The notes under the pieces: model-generated
What the model was told of the DNA's origin: nothing
Databases searched by the model: none
Seen by the model: the letters and a program-made list of their open reading frames with translations, nothing else
Shown here: in pieces, positions 11,351-22,555 of the stretch
Layout of the letters: each line of letters begins with the position of its first letter
Numbering within the stretch: the stretch's first letter is position 1
Translations under genes and position numbers: made by a program
Assembly (NCBI RefSeq): GCF_910594005.1
Contig: NC_057824.1
Location: forward strand, 23,773,314-23,837,313
Direction of reading: 5' to 3'
Source of the DNA: Cervus elaphus
Taxonomy: Eukaryota > Chordata > Mammalia > Artiodactyla > Cervidae
Length of the DNA stretch: 64,000 nt

Positions 11351-12300
11351 CTTGAATCATAAAACTAACAGGAAATGATGAAATGTTTGGAACACTACAT
11401 GTAATAGAAAACTGGAAGTCAGTGCTATGAGAGTATTAAATGGATAAAAGTCTAGTGATCAAGAAAAGGAAAAAAAAAACACATCCCTTATATCAAGAAT
11501 TAAAAGAGACATCGCTACAGATCTTGATTACATTGTAAGTGTAATTAGAGGATATTATGAAGAACCTTATAAACCAGGAATTCTGTTAAGCTTTGAAGTA
11601 TGGAAAAACAAAATTAACAGAGAAAGACAAAATATGGATGATCCTGTATTTTAAAAAATTCACTCATAATTGAAACCTTTATCACAAACTTAACTCCAAG
11701 CCCAGATGGCATTATGATGAATTATTTCTAGAATTTAAGGAAGGAGTAATACTACTTGGAAAGACAAACTCATCAGAATTTTTTTTAAAAAAGACAACAG
11801 TTTTTTATATGAATCCTGAATAACTTTGATTTCAAAACCTGATAAAGAAAAGCTATGACTCATCTTACTGTTGATACAAATTCATAAACAAAATGTTACC
11901 GAGTTGAATACAGGAACATGAAGCAAATTTTTTTTTTTAAAGGACATATTATGACTGACTGAGGTTTACTTCAGGAATAATCTAGGTTTAATATTTTGAG
12001 AGCTCAACCAATATACAAATTAATTGGGAAAATGAGGTTATATGATCATCTAAACATACAAAAAGGATAAAGTCAAAAATATATTGATAAAACCTTCTGG
12101 GAATAGAAGGATATTTTATATTTAATGGTGTTAGTGAAACCATATACCCTCTTCAGGAATGATGATGAGAGACGGATGCCCATTAACAGCTACCTATTCA
12201 TAGCATACTGTAGGTTCTAACTAATGCAGTAAGAAAATGAGAATTAGTACAGAAATAGGAAGTTCAAAAGAATATGTTAGGTTTAATAAGTGAGTTTAAT
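11351..12300 (+). mobile_element. L1 ORF2 remnant (copy A, 3' piece)
   Basis: Continues copy A through the RT region: CCCAGATGGCATTATG near 11700, a TTTCAAAACCTGATAAAGA block near 11835 and a VFADD-type region lost to mutation. Confidence 0.7.
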
Positions 12301-12309
12301 GAATTAGAG

Positions 12310-13941
12310 ATAGCAATTATATTTCTCTATTGAGGCAGAAAAAAATGAAATTTAAAATGATGCCACATAGAAAGCATTAAAAAATGAATACCTATGGCAG
12401 TAAAGGAATAGAGGAACAACAGACATGAAACATGTAAAACAAAAAATAAAATGACAGCCATTAATCCAACTATATCAATATCAAATGTGAATGGATTAGA
12501 CAATTCAAATACCAGATTGTCAGACTGAATGAAACATAGCATCCAAGTATATGCTATCTGTAGGAGACACAGTTAGTTTGAAAGATACAATTATGTTGAC
12601 AGTAAAAGGATTTTAAAAAACTCTGAATAGCAACCGTAAGGAAACTAGAGTAGGTATACTAATTTAAGACAAAATAGTCTTTAAAGATTAGAGGTAAAAA
12701 GGGACATTTTATAATAAAAGTTGCAGTCTTGTAGGTAGTTAATGAGAAAAATATGCAACTAAGTACAGCACTAAAATAGGTGGAATGAATACTGACAAGA
12801 ATGGAGAAATAGAAAATTCAACAATAATGGTTAGAGACTAAAACACTTTCTAAGTAATAGATCAGTTAGAAAAGACTTGAGTAACTCTATGAACCAACTA
12901 GACTGAAGAAGCATCTTTTGAACATTCAGCCAAATGAAAGCAGAATATATTCTTCTCAAACGTACGTAGAAAAATTTCCAGTATAGATATTATGTTAGAC
13001 TGTAAAACAACTTCAACACATTTTAAAGGACTGAAATCACAACAAAGTATGTTCTCTGACGACAGTGGAATGAAATTAGAATTGAAGAAGCACAAGAAAT
13101 TTGAGAAATTCATAGCCATGAGGAAATTAAACAACACTTTCCTAAATATTAATAACTGATGGTCAAAGAAGAAATCATGAGAGAAGTTAGAAAATACTTT
13201 GACATTAAAGAAAATGAAGATGACAAAACATTTCGGGTGCAAATAGTTTCCCTTAGGAAATTTGTAGTGATAAGTGCCCGCTTTTTTTTTTTTAAAGACT
13301 TCAGTTAACTTTTAACTTTAATAAAAAAAAAAAAATAAGAAACTGAACCTAAATAGAATGAAGAAAGTAAGAATTAGAGTGGAAATTATTAATAAAATCA
13401 AGGAAGAAAAAAGTAAAATTAAGGAAATCCAAAAGTTGTTTTCAAAAAGATCAACAAAATTGACAAACCTTTACCTAGAGTGACCATGAAAAAGACTCAA
13501 ATTACTAAAATATGGAATGAAAGGGTGTGTTACTACTGATCTTGCAAAAGTTAAAAAGATTGTAAGAGACTACTATAGAATGATTCACTTATATACCAAT
13601 CAATCAATTGATGAATTGGACAAATTCTTAGCAAGACTCAAATGAACAAAACTGACACAAGAAGAAATAGAAAATCTGAAAAGAGATTGAATTAAAACAT
13701 AAAGGAAAAACCCATTATCAGATGGTTTTACTGTTGAATTCTAACAAACGTTTAAAGATAGCAATTTTCTACAAATTTTTCCAATGAAAGAGGAAGGCCA
13801 GTATTATCCTGCTAACAAATCAAAGAGATTACAAGAAAACTACAGAGCAATATCTCTTTATGAGTAGGTGCAAAGATTGTCAACAAAATGCTAGCAAGTT
13901 GAATCCAGCAATGTCATGACCATGTGAGATTTATACCAGGA
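12310..13941 (+). mobile_element. L1 ORF2 remnant (copy B)
   Basis: A second, independent L1 in the same orientation that starts again in the ORF2 endonuclease region (AATGTGAATGGATTAGACAA near 12485) and runs to the RT motif block (GAGATTTATACCAGG near 13928). Its right end is cut by the BovB insertion. Confidence 0.75.
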
Positions 13942-14215
13942 AAGCATCTTTTTCTCTGGTGCTCAGCCTTTATCGTCATGGTCCAACTCTTGGATCCGTA
14001 CATGACTGCTGCAGAAACCATAGCTTTGACCATATGGATCTTTGTCGGCAAAGTGATGTCTCTACTTTTTAGTACGCTGTCTAGGTTTGTCATAGCTTTT
14101 CTTCCAAGGAGTAAGCATCTTCTAATTTTGTGACTGCAGTCACTGTCAGCAGTGATTTTGGAGCCCAAGAAAAATCTGTCACTTTTTCCTCCGTCTATTT
14201 GCCATGAAGTGATGG
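13942..14215 (-). mobile_element. Outer BovB LINE, right (3'-side) piece on the minus strand
   Basis: Complement of the BovB ORF2 3' region (AAAGCATC at its left edge, TTTGCCATGAAGTGATGG at the break). It is the same element as 15074-17600, split by the inner BovB. Confidence 0.88.
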
Positions 14216-15073
14216 AAGCACAAGCTGGAATCAGGATTGCTGGGACAAATAGCAATAACCTCAGATATGCAGATGACACCACCCTTATGGCAGAAAGTGA
14301 AGAAGAACTAAAGAACCTCTTGATGAAAGTGAAAGAGGAGAGTGAAAAAGTTGGCTTAAAGCTCAGCATTCAGAAAACTAAGATCATGGCATCTGGTCCC
14401 ATCACTTCATGGGAAATAGATGGGGAAACAGTGGCTGACTTTATTTTTCTGGGCTCCAAAACCACTGCAGATGGTGATTGCAGCCATGAAGTTAAAAGAC
14501 TCTTACTCCTTGGAAGGAAAGTTATGACCAACCTAGACAGCATATTGAAAAGCAGAGACATTACTTTGCCAACAAAGGTCCGTCTAGTCAAGGCTATGGT
14601 TTTTCCAGTGGTCATGTATGGATGTGACTGGTCATCCATACATATGACCATATGTATGGTCATGTTGGACTATAAAGAAAGCTGAGTGCAGAAGAATTGA
14701 TGCTTTTGAACTGTGGTGTTGGAGAAGACTCTTGAGAGTCCCTTGGACTGCAAGGAGATCCAACCAGTCCATCCTAAAGGAGATCGGTCCTGGGTGTTCA
14801 TTGGAAGGACTGATGTTGAAGCTGAAACTCCAGAACTTTGGCCACCTCATGCGAAGAACTGACTTATTGGAAAAGACCCTGATGCTGGGGAAGGTTGAGG
14901 GCAGGAGGAGAAGGGGACGACAGAGGATGAGATGGTTGGATGGCATCACCGACTCAATGGACATGGGTTTGGGTGGACTCCGGGAGTTTGTGATGGACAG
15001 GGAGGCCTGCCGTGCTGCGATTCATGGGGTCTCAAAGAGTGGGACATGACTGAGCGACCGAACTGAACTGAAC
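14216..15073 (+). mobile_element. Inner BovB LINE nested in another BovB
   Basis: A 5'-truncated sense BovB from the AQAGIRIAGTNSNNLRYAD region to the (ACTGA)n tail. The host target TGATGG is repeated at 14210-14215 and 15074-15079, marking target-primed insertion into the antisense BovB. The open frame at 14152-14685 crosses the junction and is an artefact. Confidence 0.9.
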
Positions 15074-17600
15074 TGATGGGACTGGATGCCATGATCTTAG
15101 TTTTTTGAATGTTGAATTTTAAGCCAGCTTCTTCATTCTCCTCTTTTCATCTTCATCAAGAGCCTTTTTAGTTCCTGTTCACTTTCTGCTATTAGGATGG
15201 TATCATATGCATATCTGAGGTTATTATTTCTCCTGGCAATCTTTGATTTCAGCTTTTGATTCATCCAGCCCTGCATTTTGCATGATATACTCTGCATATA
15301 AGTTAAATAAGCAGAGTGACAATATATAGCATTGTTGTACTCTTTTGCCAATTTTGAGCTAATCTCTTGTTCCTTATCTAGTTCTAACTATTGCTTTTTG
15401 ACTTGCATACAGATTTCTCAAGAGGCAGGTAAGGTAGTCTGACATTCCCATCTCTTAAAAAGTTTTCCACAGGCTGTGATCCATACAGTCAAAAGCTTTA
15501 GAGTAGTCAGTAAAGCAGAATTAGATATTTTTCTGAAATTCTCTTTTTCTATGATCCAACAGATGTTAGCAATTTGATCTCTGGTTCCTCTGCCTTTTCT
15601 AAATCCAGCTTGAACATCTGGGGGTTCTCGGTTCATGTACTGTTGAAGTCTAACTTGAAGGATTTTGAGCTTTATCTTACTATCATGTGAAATGAGCACA
15701 GTTGTATGGTAGTTTGAATATTCTCTGGCATTGCCTTTCTTTAGGATTGGAATGAAAACTGACCTTTTCCAGCCCTTTGACCATTGCCAAGTTTTCCCAA
15801 TTTGCTGGCATATTGAGTGCAAAGATGATGTAACAGCATCATCTTTTAGGATTTGAGATAGCTCAGCAGGAATTCATCACTTCCATTAGTTTTGTTGGTA
15901 GTGATGCTTCCTAAGGCCCACTTGACTTCATATTCCAGGATGCCTGGCTCTAGATGAATGAACCTATCATGTTCATGGGTCATTAAGACCTTTTTTGTAT
16001 GGTTCTGTGTATTCTTGCCACTTCTTAGTATCTTCTGTTTCTGTTAGTTCCTTGCCCTTTCTGTCCTTTATTGTGTCCATTTTTGAATGAAATGTTCACT
16101 TGCTATCTCCAGTTTTCTTGAAGAAATCTCTGTTCTTTCCCATTCTATTGTTTTCCTCTATTTCTTTACGTTGATCACTTAGAAAGGCTTTCTTATCTCT
16201 CCTTGCTCTTCTCTGGAACTCTGCATTCAGTTGAGTATATCTTTCCCTTTCTCCTTTGCGTTTTGCTTCTCTTGTTTTCTCAGCTATTTGTAAGGTCTCC
16301 TCAGACAACCATTTTGCCTTCTTAACATTTCCTTTTTTGGTGGGGGGATGTTTTTGATTCCTGTCTCCTGTACAGTGTTGTGAACCACTATCCATAGTTC
16401 TTCAGGCACTCTAGCAGATTTAATTCCCTTAATCTATTCATCATCTCTGCTGCATAAGCATAAGGGATTTATGTCATACCTGAATCATCTTAGTGGTTTT
16501 CCCTACTTTCTTCAGTTTAAGCCTGAATTTTGCAAAAAGGAGTTCATGATTTGAGCCACAAGCAGCTCCAGGTGTTGTTGTTGGTTTTTTTTTTTTTTTT
16601 TTTTTGCTGACTGTAAGGAGCTTCTCCATCTTCAGCTACAAAAAATATAATCAATGTGATTTCGGTATTGACCATCTGGTGATGTCCATGTGTAGAGTCG
16701 TGTCTTGTGTTATTGGAAGAGGGGGTTTGCTCTGACCATTGTGTTCTCTTGGCAAAACTCTGTTAACCTTTGCCCTGCTTCCTTTTGTGCTCCAAGGCCA
16801 AACTTGCCTGTTACTTCAGGTATCTCTTGACTTCCTGCTTTTGCATTCCAGTCCCTTATAAAAAGGACATCTATGTTTGGTGTTAGTTCTAGGTCTTGTA
16901 GGTTTTCATAGAACTGTTCGACTTCAGTTTCTTTGGCATTAGTGGTTGGGGCATAGACTTGGATTACTGTTACATTGAATGGTTTGCCTTGGAAACAAAC
17001 TGAGATCATTCTGTTGTTTTTGAGATTGCACCCAAGAACTGCATTTTGGAGTCTTTTGTTGACTATGAGGGCTACTCCATTTTTTTCTAAGGGATTCTTG
17101 CCCATAGTAGTAGATGTAATAGTCATCTGAATTGAGTTTGCCTGTTCCTGTCCATTTTAGTTAACTCATTCCTAAGATGTCAGTGTTTACTCTTGCCATC
17201 TCCTGCTTGACCCCGTTTAATTTAACTTGATTCATGGACCCAACATTCTAGATTCCTATTCAGTATTGTTCTTGACAGCATCAAACTTTACTTTTCACCA
17301 CCCAGACATACCTACAACTGAGCATTTCTCCTTTGGCCCATTCTCTTCATTCTTCATGGAGCTATTTCTCCACTCTCCCCCAGTAGCATATTGGATACCT
17401 ATTGACTTGGGGGGCTTATCTTCCCATGTCATATCTTTTTGCCATTTCATACTGCTCATGGTGTTCTCAAGGTAAGAATACTGAAGTGGTTTGCAATTCC
17501 CTTCTCCAGCAGACTGCATTTTGTCAGAACTCTCCATCATGACCTGTCCATCTTGGGTGGCCCTGCACAGCACAGCTCATATCTTTATTAAGCATGTGTA
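15074..17600 (-). mobile_element. Outer BovB LINE, main piece on the minus strand
   Basis: About 2.5 kb of antisense BovB. Minus-strand frames retain RT signatures (LLTTLKLLTVWITACG from the FxDFxKAFD region) and the endonuclease part (VTVIQVYAPTTNAKETEVE). Stops and frameshifts are numerous. A run of about 20 T sits at 16586-16605. Confidence 0.92.
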
Positions 17601-17969
17601 AACCTATGGAAAGCAAATGTATACCTTAAAAAAATAGGACATTTTCACACTAAAATGACATGGAGATAGCATAAATAAGAAAATGTAAAACATAACAGCA
17701 GCAAGTTATAAAAATCTAGGGCATAAAACCAAGTGTAAAGTATTATTGTGTGATTAATTAATATGATAAATGCAAATTGGATTAAATTCTCCTACTAAAA
17801 GACAGATTCATTTGTTTAAAATATTCTCAATTTTGTAAGGAACATCTAAAACAATTTGGTGAGATGGACAATATATTCAGCTGAATTACATCATTAGATA
17901 AAATAGAATAAAAGGGGCAATTAGGTTAGGTTTTTAAAGTTTAAAATTAACAATGTTTTCAAACAATTA
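17601..17969. other. Intron 1, AT-rich, nothing recognised
   Basis: No exon or repeat signature that I can name. Confidence 0.4.
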
Positions 17970-18270
17970 CAGGCATACCTTGCTTTATTGCACTTAATTA
18001 TTGCTTAACAGATACTATGTTTTCTACAAACTGAAGGGTTCTGGCATGCTTGCTTCGAGCAACTCTGTGGGCACCATTTATTTGACAGCCTTTGTCCAGT
18101 GGTGTCTGTCGAATTTTGGTAATTCTTATAATATTTCAAGCCTTTTCATTATTTTATTTGTTATGGTGATCTGTGATCATTGACCTTTGACATTCCTATT
18201 GGAATTGTTTTGGCATTTTGGGGGAGTAAAGTATTTTAAAATTAAGGTATGTACATTGTTCTTTTAGTCT
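17970..18270 (+). mobile_element. Tigger-type DNA transposon, internally deleted
   Basis: Starts CAGGCATACCTTGCTTTATT directly after a TA target and keeps the first 230 bp of Tigger1. It then jumps to the 3' UTR (AAAATTAAGGTATGTACATTG). The transposase is entirely missing, so it is a MITE-like deletion product. The right end is overwritten by SINEs. Confidence 0.85.
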
Positions 18271-18280
18271 GTTGTACACT

Positions 18281-18362
18281 GAGCATGCGTACTAAGTCGC
18301 TTCAGTCATGTCTGACTCTTTGCGACCCTATGGATTGTAGCCTGCCAGACTCCTTTGTCCAG
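18281..18362 (-). mobile_element. Bov-A SINE fragment, inverted against the next
   Basis: Complement of the Bov-A body (TAAGTCGCTTCAGTCATGTC, then CTCCTTTGTCC). It stops abruptly where the sense fragment begins. Confidence 0.85.
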
Positions 18363-18500
18363 GTGGCACTAGTGGTAAAGAATGCACTTGCCCATGCAGG
18401 AGACTTAAGAGACTTGGGTTCAGTCCTTGAATTGGGAAGATCCCCTGGAGGAGGGCACAGAAACCCACCCCAGGCTTATTTGCAGCAACGGATTCAAGCT
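18363..18500 (+). mobile_element. Bov-tA SINE fragment
   Basis: Sense head (AGGTGGCACTAGTGGTAAAG) through GAAGATCCCCTGGAGGAGG, then lost. It is joined head-on to the minus-strand fragment on its left. Confidence 0.85.
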
Positions 18501-18551
18501 GGTTGAAAAGTCAGCATGGTGATGTCAGTATTCCCCAATTAGACTGAGTTA

Positions 18552-18770
18552 TGGGCTTCCCAGGTGGCACTAGTGGTAAAGAACCTGCCTGCCAATGCAG
18601 GAGACATCAGAGATGCAGATTCAATTTCTGGGTGAGGAAGATCCCTTGGAGAAGGGCATGGCACAACACACTTCATATTCTTGCCTAAAGAATACCATGA
18701 GTAGAGGAACCTGGCAGGTTGAAGTCCATAGTGCCTCACAGAGTTGAACACAACTGAAGCAATTTAGCAC
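18552..18770 (+). mobile_element. Bov-tA SINE
   Basis: Full-length sense element from GGGCTTCCCAGGTGGCAC to GAACACAACTGAAGCAA, followed by a short CATG repeat. Confidence 0.9.
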
Positions 18771-18871
18771 ACATGCATGCATGCATTGCTTTTTATGCTT
18801 CCAGTAATAAATTTCATTCTCTCAACCTCTCTACAACATGGAAGCCATTTCTTCACCTTGTGGGCAGTTAC

Positions 18872-19081
18872 CAGTACAGATGAGCCTTGACAACTTTGGG
18901 GTTAGAGCTACTGACCCTCCACACGGTCAGAAATCACCATATAACTTTATAGTTGGCACTCCTCAGACTCAACCAACTGTGGATGAATCCAGTAGTACAG
19001 TAGTATATATTCAGTGAAAAAAATCTGAGTATAAGTGAACCCATTTGTTTCAAACACATGTTGTCCAAGTGTCAGCTGTAC
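18872..19081 (+). mobile_element. MER2-like Tigger MITE
   Basis: Ends resemble CAGTTGACCCTTGAACAAC terminal repeats in both orientations (AGATGAGCCTTGACAACTTT at the left, GTTGTCCAAGTGTCAGCTGTA at the right). The interior has AACCAACTGTGGATG and the ATCTGAGTATAAGTGAACCC block. Confidence 0.75.
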
Positions 19082-19560
19082 TTTTCTGAGCCTTTTACAA
19101 GTTTTATTTGTACACTGAAGCATTTTGATGCAGAGGTTTATCTAAAGTTTTATCAACTACAAGTTGCACACTGTTATGAAGTATTTTTTTTGTAAACTTT
19201 ATGAGTAATTCACTGTGAAAAATCATACCAATTATATGTTCATTCTGAGTTCTGCATTCCTCTTATATTTTTATCATTGTGATCATTGTGCAGCCCATAG
19301 TGTAGCTCCATGTTCTCCAATAAATTAGATCAGAAAGCATCTCTACCACCAGTAGGCCTCCGTATTTTATACATTACCATGGGGTAGGGAAGAAGTTCTC
19401 AAAGAAGAGAGATTACTTTTTAGCATAAAAGGAGTAGTCGATAAATCTTTTCTCTATTAAAATTAGTAAAGACAAACCACAGAATGAGAGAATATACCCA
19501 TAACTCATAGCAAAGGGTTATTTGTATATATGGTATAGTCATAATTTGAGTTCTCTTTAA
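19082..19560. other. Intron 1, nothing recognised
   Basis: Unique-looking AT-rich sequence. Confidence 0.4.
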
Positions 19561-20345
19561 AAATAAGACAATGTAGTAGAAAAAAATGAGCAAGACATAA
19601 CCAGGAATTTTGCAGACAGGGAAACAGATATAGCCAGTAAACATGAAAAAATACCAGTAATTAGTGAAATGCAAATTAAGGCAGTGAGATGCACATCTGT
19701 GTCCAAGTAGATTGATAAAAATTAGGTCTAGCAATACCAGGGGCTCAAGAGAATGTGAATAACGGCTACTTGTACACACCTCCTGCAGGGACGTAAATTG
19801 GTACAACTACTTTGGAAAGTAAGTTGGCTCTTTTGAGAACTTGAAAATTTGTGTAACTTATTGCTACCCAACAAACCCACTCAAGAAATGCTTACAGATA
19901 TACAGTTTGAAGCAAATATGTTCACAGGAGCAGTGTTATTAAGAAAAACAAAAAAGATAAAAATGGAAATGACTCAAATATCCTTCATAGGTAAATGAAC
20001 AAACAAATTTTGTTTTACTGACCTAGTGCTTTATTATAATGTCATGAAAATGTATGAAGTATTGCTGTATATAATCACATGCATAAAGTAGAGGAATATG
20101 AGTGAAAAAACAAGTATTAGGAAACTATGCTTTGCCCAAAAGTAAGTATAATCAAACTTCATTGTTTTCTCATGACATTTGTAGTGGAACTATAATTCGT
20201 AAAAGACAGTAGATATATAAACTCAACAATCAGGTTACAAATTACCTCAGGATGGGGAAGAGAGAAGGGGCACAGTATGGAAAACATAGGTAAATGCAAG
20301 TTGCTAATCGTATTTGGTTAAATGGTGGATGGATCAGAGATACTC
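19561..20345 (+). mobile_element. L1 3' remnant
   Basis: ORF2 C-terminus and 3' UTR of an old L1, with GTGAAATGCAAATTAAGGCAG near 19665 and the AAATGGAAATGACTCAAATA-type region near 19960. Confidence 0.75.
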
Positions 20346-20365
20346 AGTATCTTCAGAATGTTATT

Positions 20366-20547
20366 ATACATTATAATATTGTATTACGTATATTTTTTTT
20401 GTTTCTTTTTTACCACACTGGGGATACATTATAATATGTATTACATGTTTTTTTTTTTAATTTGTTTCTTTTTTACCGAACTGGGGATACATTATAATAT
20501 GTATTACATGTATTTTTTTAATTTGTTTCTTTTTTACCGCACTGGGG
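20366..20547 (+). repeat. Three-copy tandem repeat, unit about 58-64 bp
   Basis: The unit runs from TACATTATAATAT-GTATTAC through a T run, TTTGTTTCTTTTTTACC and ACTGGGG. Three successive copies end at about 20425, 20489 and 20547. The last copy merges into the tail of the antisense CHR SINE, so SINE tail and flank were amplified together. Confidence 0.85.
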
Positions 20548-20742
20548 CTTCACTGCTGTGTGTAGTCTTTATCTAGTTGCAGCAAGCATTGGCGTCTCAT
20601 TGCGGTGACTTCTTGTGGAACGTGGGCTCTAGGTATATGGGCTTCAGTAGCTGTGGTGCAGGCTCAATAGTTATGGCTTGCTGGCTCTAGAGCACTGGCT
20701 TAGTTGTGGCACAGAGGCTGGTTTGCTGCACAGCATGTGGGA
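20530..20742 (-). mobile_element. CHR-type SINE, truncated
   Basis: Complement of the CHR tail modules (TAGTTGCAGCAAGC, then GGCTCTAGAGCACTGG) to GCATGTGGGATCTTCCTGGT, where a Bov-tA copy replaces the head. Confidence 0.85.
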
Positions 20743-20965
20743 TCTTCCTGGTGTGTGTGTGTGTGCATGCTCAATTATGTCAGACTCTTTGGGACATTAT
20801 GGACTCTAACCCACCAGGTTACTGTGTCCATGGATTTTCCAGGCAGGAATAGTAGGGTAGGTTGCCATTCCCTTCTCCAGGGTAGCTTCCCAGTCCAAAT
20901 ATTGAACCTGTGTCTCCTGCATTGTCAGGCGGATTCTTTACCTCTAGACCACCAGGGAAACCATA
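20743..20965 (-). mobile_element. Bov-tA SINE with (TG)n
   Basis: Starts with a (GT)n tail and ends in the complement of the head (CTCTAGACCACCAGGGAAACC). It is moderately diverged. Confidence 0.88.
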
Positions 20966-21685
20966 CATGTCTTTATGCACCAAATGTAGAAGCATATTTA
21001 TCTCAAAGGTTTTTACAGCTTTTCGCTAGTTTGGGACTTTTCCAAAGACCCTGAAAAGGACCACAGCAGTGTGTTCCCTTAGTTGGTGTTTGCAAGGTTT
21101 ACAGAAGTAAGATATTTTAACTGTAATCATATAAGATTGTTGTGTCTCATTTTAATTTCATCTTACCCTTGCTTTACCTAGCAAAAGAATTGCTTCAGGC
21201 ATTTTGTGATTGGGGATATACTTGGTCTGTCTTTAATAGGATACATTTGTGGCTCACAGTCACTGTTGAGTGTGTTCAGTTACTACTATCAGCTTTATTG
21301 TGGTGGGAATGTGTTCTGTGGTGCCTGGCACCTGGAGTATCTGAGTAGTGAAGAAGCTGAAGATTGTAATTTATGAAGCCAGAAGATAGGGGAAATTTTT
21401 TCCAATTATTTGATATTTAAAATTTTAACTAGGGAATTTAGTTCTCATAGATTTTCCCCCAAAAGATAACTTTTATTAGAAATATATTCAATAACACATT
21501 CAAGTAGAGAAATTCGCTATACATATTTTTCCTTTTGATAGAACTCTACCTTTCAAATAGAACAGATTTTTTTTCTTTTGGTTGTTTTTAAATGACACAA
21601 AGCTGTAGAATTATCAATAAGAACTTACATTTTTAGATGAAGTTGATTGTGTATACATCCTGATTTTTGGTTTAAAATTAATCAG
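20966..21685. other. Intron 1, nothing recognised
   Basis: Mixed sequence with no exon pair or named repeat that I can support. Confidence 0.4.
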
Positions 21686-21817
21686 CCCAGAACAGATGGA
21701 CAAACTGTGGCATATTCAAATGATAGACTACTGTACAGCAATGAGAAAGAATGATCTACAGTTAAACAGAGCATGCATGAATCTCACAAACATAAGGAAG
21801 AGTGAAAGAAGCCAGAC
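21686..21817 (+). mobile_element. L1 3' remnant, left part
   Basis: ACAAACTGTGGCATATTCAAATG, here shortened by mutation, is the common L1 ORF2/3' UTR boundary. The element continues after the SINE to about 22220. Confidence 0.65.
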
Positions 21818-22066
21818 TGCTGCTGCTGCTGCTAAGTTGCTTCAGTCATGTCCGACACTGTGTGACCCCATCCCTGGGATTCTCCAGGCAAGAACACAGG
21901 AGTGGGTTGCCATTTCCTTCTCCAGTGCATGAAAGTGAAAAGTGAAAGTGAAGTCGCTCAGTCATGTCCGACTCTTTGCGACCCCATGGACTGCAGCCCA
22001 CCAGGCTCCTCCGTCCATGAGATTTTCCAGGCAAGAGTACTGGAGTGGGGTGCCATTGCCTTCTCT
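21818..22066 (-). mobile_element. Bov-A2 type SINE with (GCT)n
   Basis: Two Bov-A monomers in antisense, beginning with a (TGC)n microsatellite. A 10-bp duplication GAAGCCRGAC at 21808-21817 and 22067-22076 marks insertion into L1. Confidence 0.92.
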
Positions 22067-22076
22067 GAAGCCGGAC

Positions 22077-22555
22077 ACTAAAAAGTGCTTATTATGTAAT
22101 CTCATTTATATAAAATATAAAAGTGGCTTAAATTCATCTATGCTGTTAGATTGCAGGCTACTGATCACCCCTGGGAGATGGGGAACCAGTGACTAGAGGG
22201 AGAAGTATGAGGGGGCTTCTGGGGGACTGGAATTATTATTTTTTTTATTCTTTTATTTCTGTAACCTTTTTAAGGAGTAGTTAGACTCACAGCAAAATTA
22301 AGAGGAAAATAACAGATTTCTCCTAGATCCCTTGCCCCATACATACATAACCTCTGCCATTATGAATATCCCCTACCAGAGTGTGGTATATTTGTTGTAA
22401 TTGATAAATCTATGAATCATTCTCTTTTTGATCTAGATTCTAGTTAAAGGGATGTATTCAGTTTGTGAAAATTCTTTTAACTGTGTACACATGATATGTG
22501 CACTTTTCTGTAGGTACTATACTCAGTGAAAAAAAAAAAAGTTTGGAAAAGAAAA
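22077..22555 (+). mobile_element. L1 3' remnants
   Basis: The sequence after the SINE continues the host L1. A second 3' end follows with GATATGTGCACTTTTCTGTAGG near 22495 and an A-rich finish at 22530-22560. Confidence 0.6.

Noticed and set aside
14152..14685. 177-residue open frame
   Set aside because: It begins in antisense BovB, crosses the insertion junction and continues in sense BovB; it is a chimera of transposon pieces.
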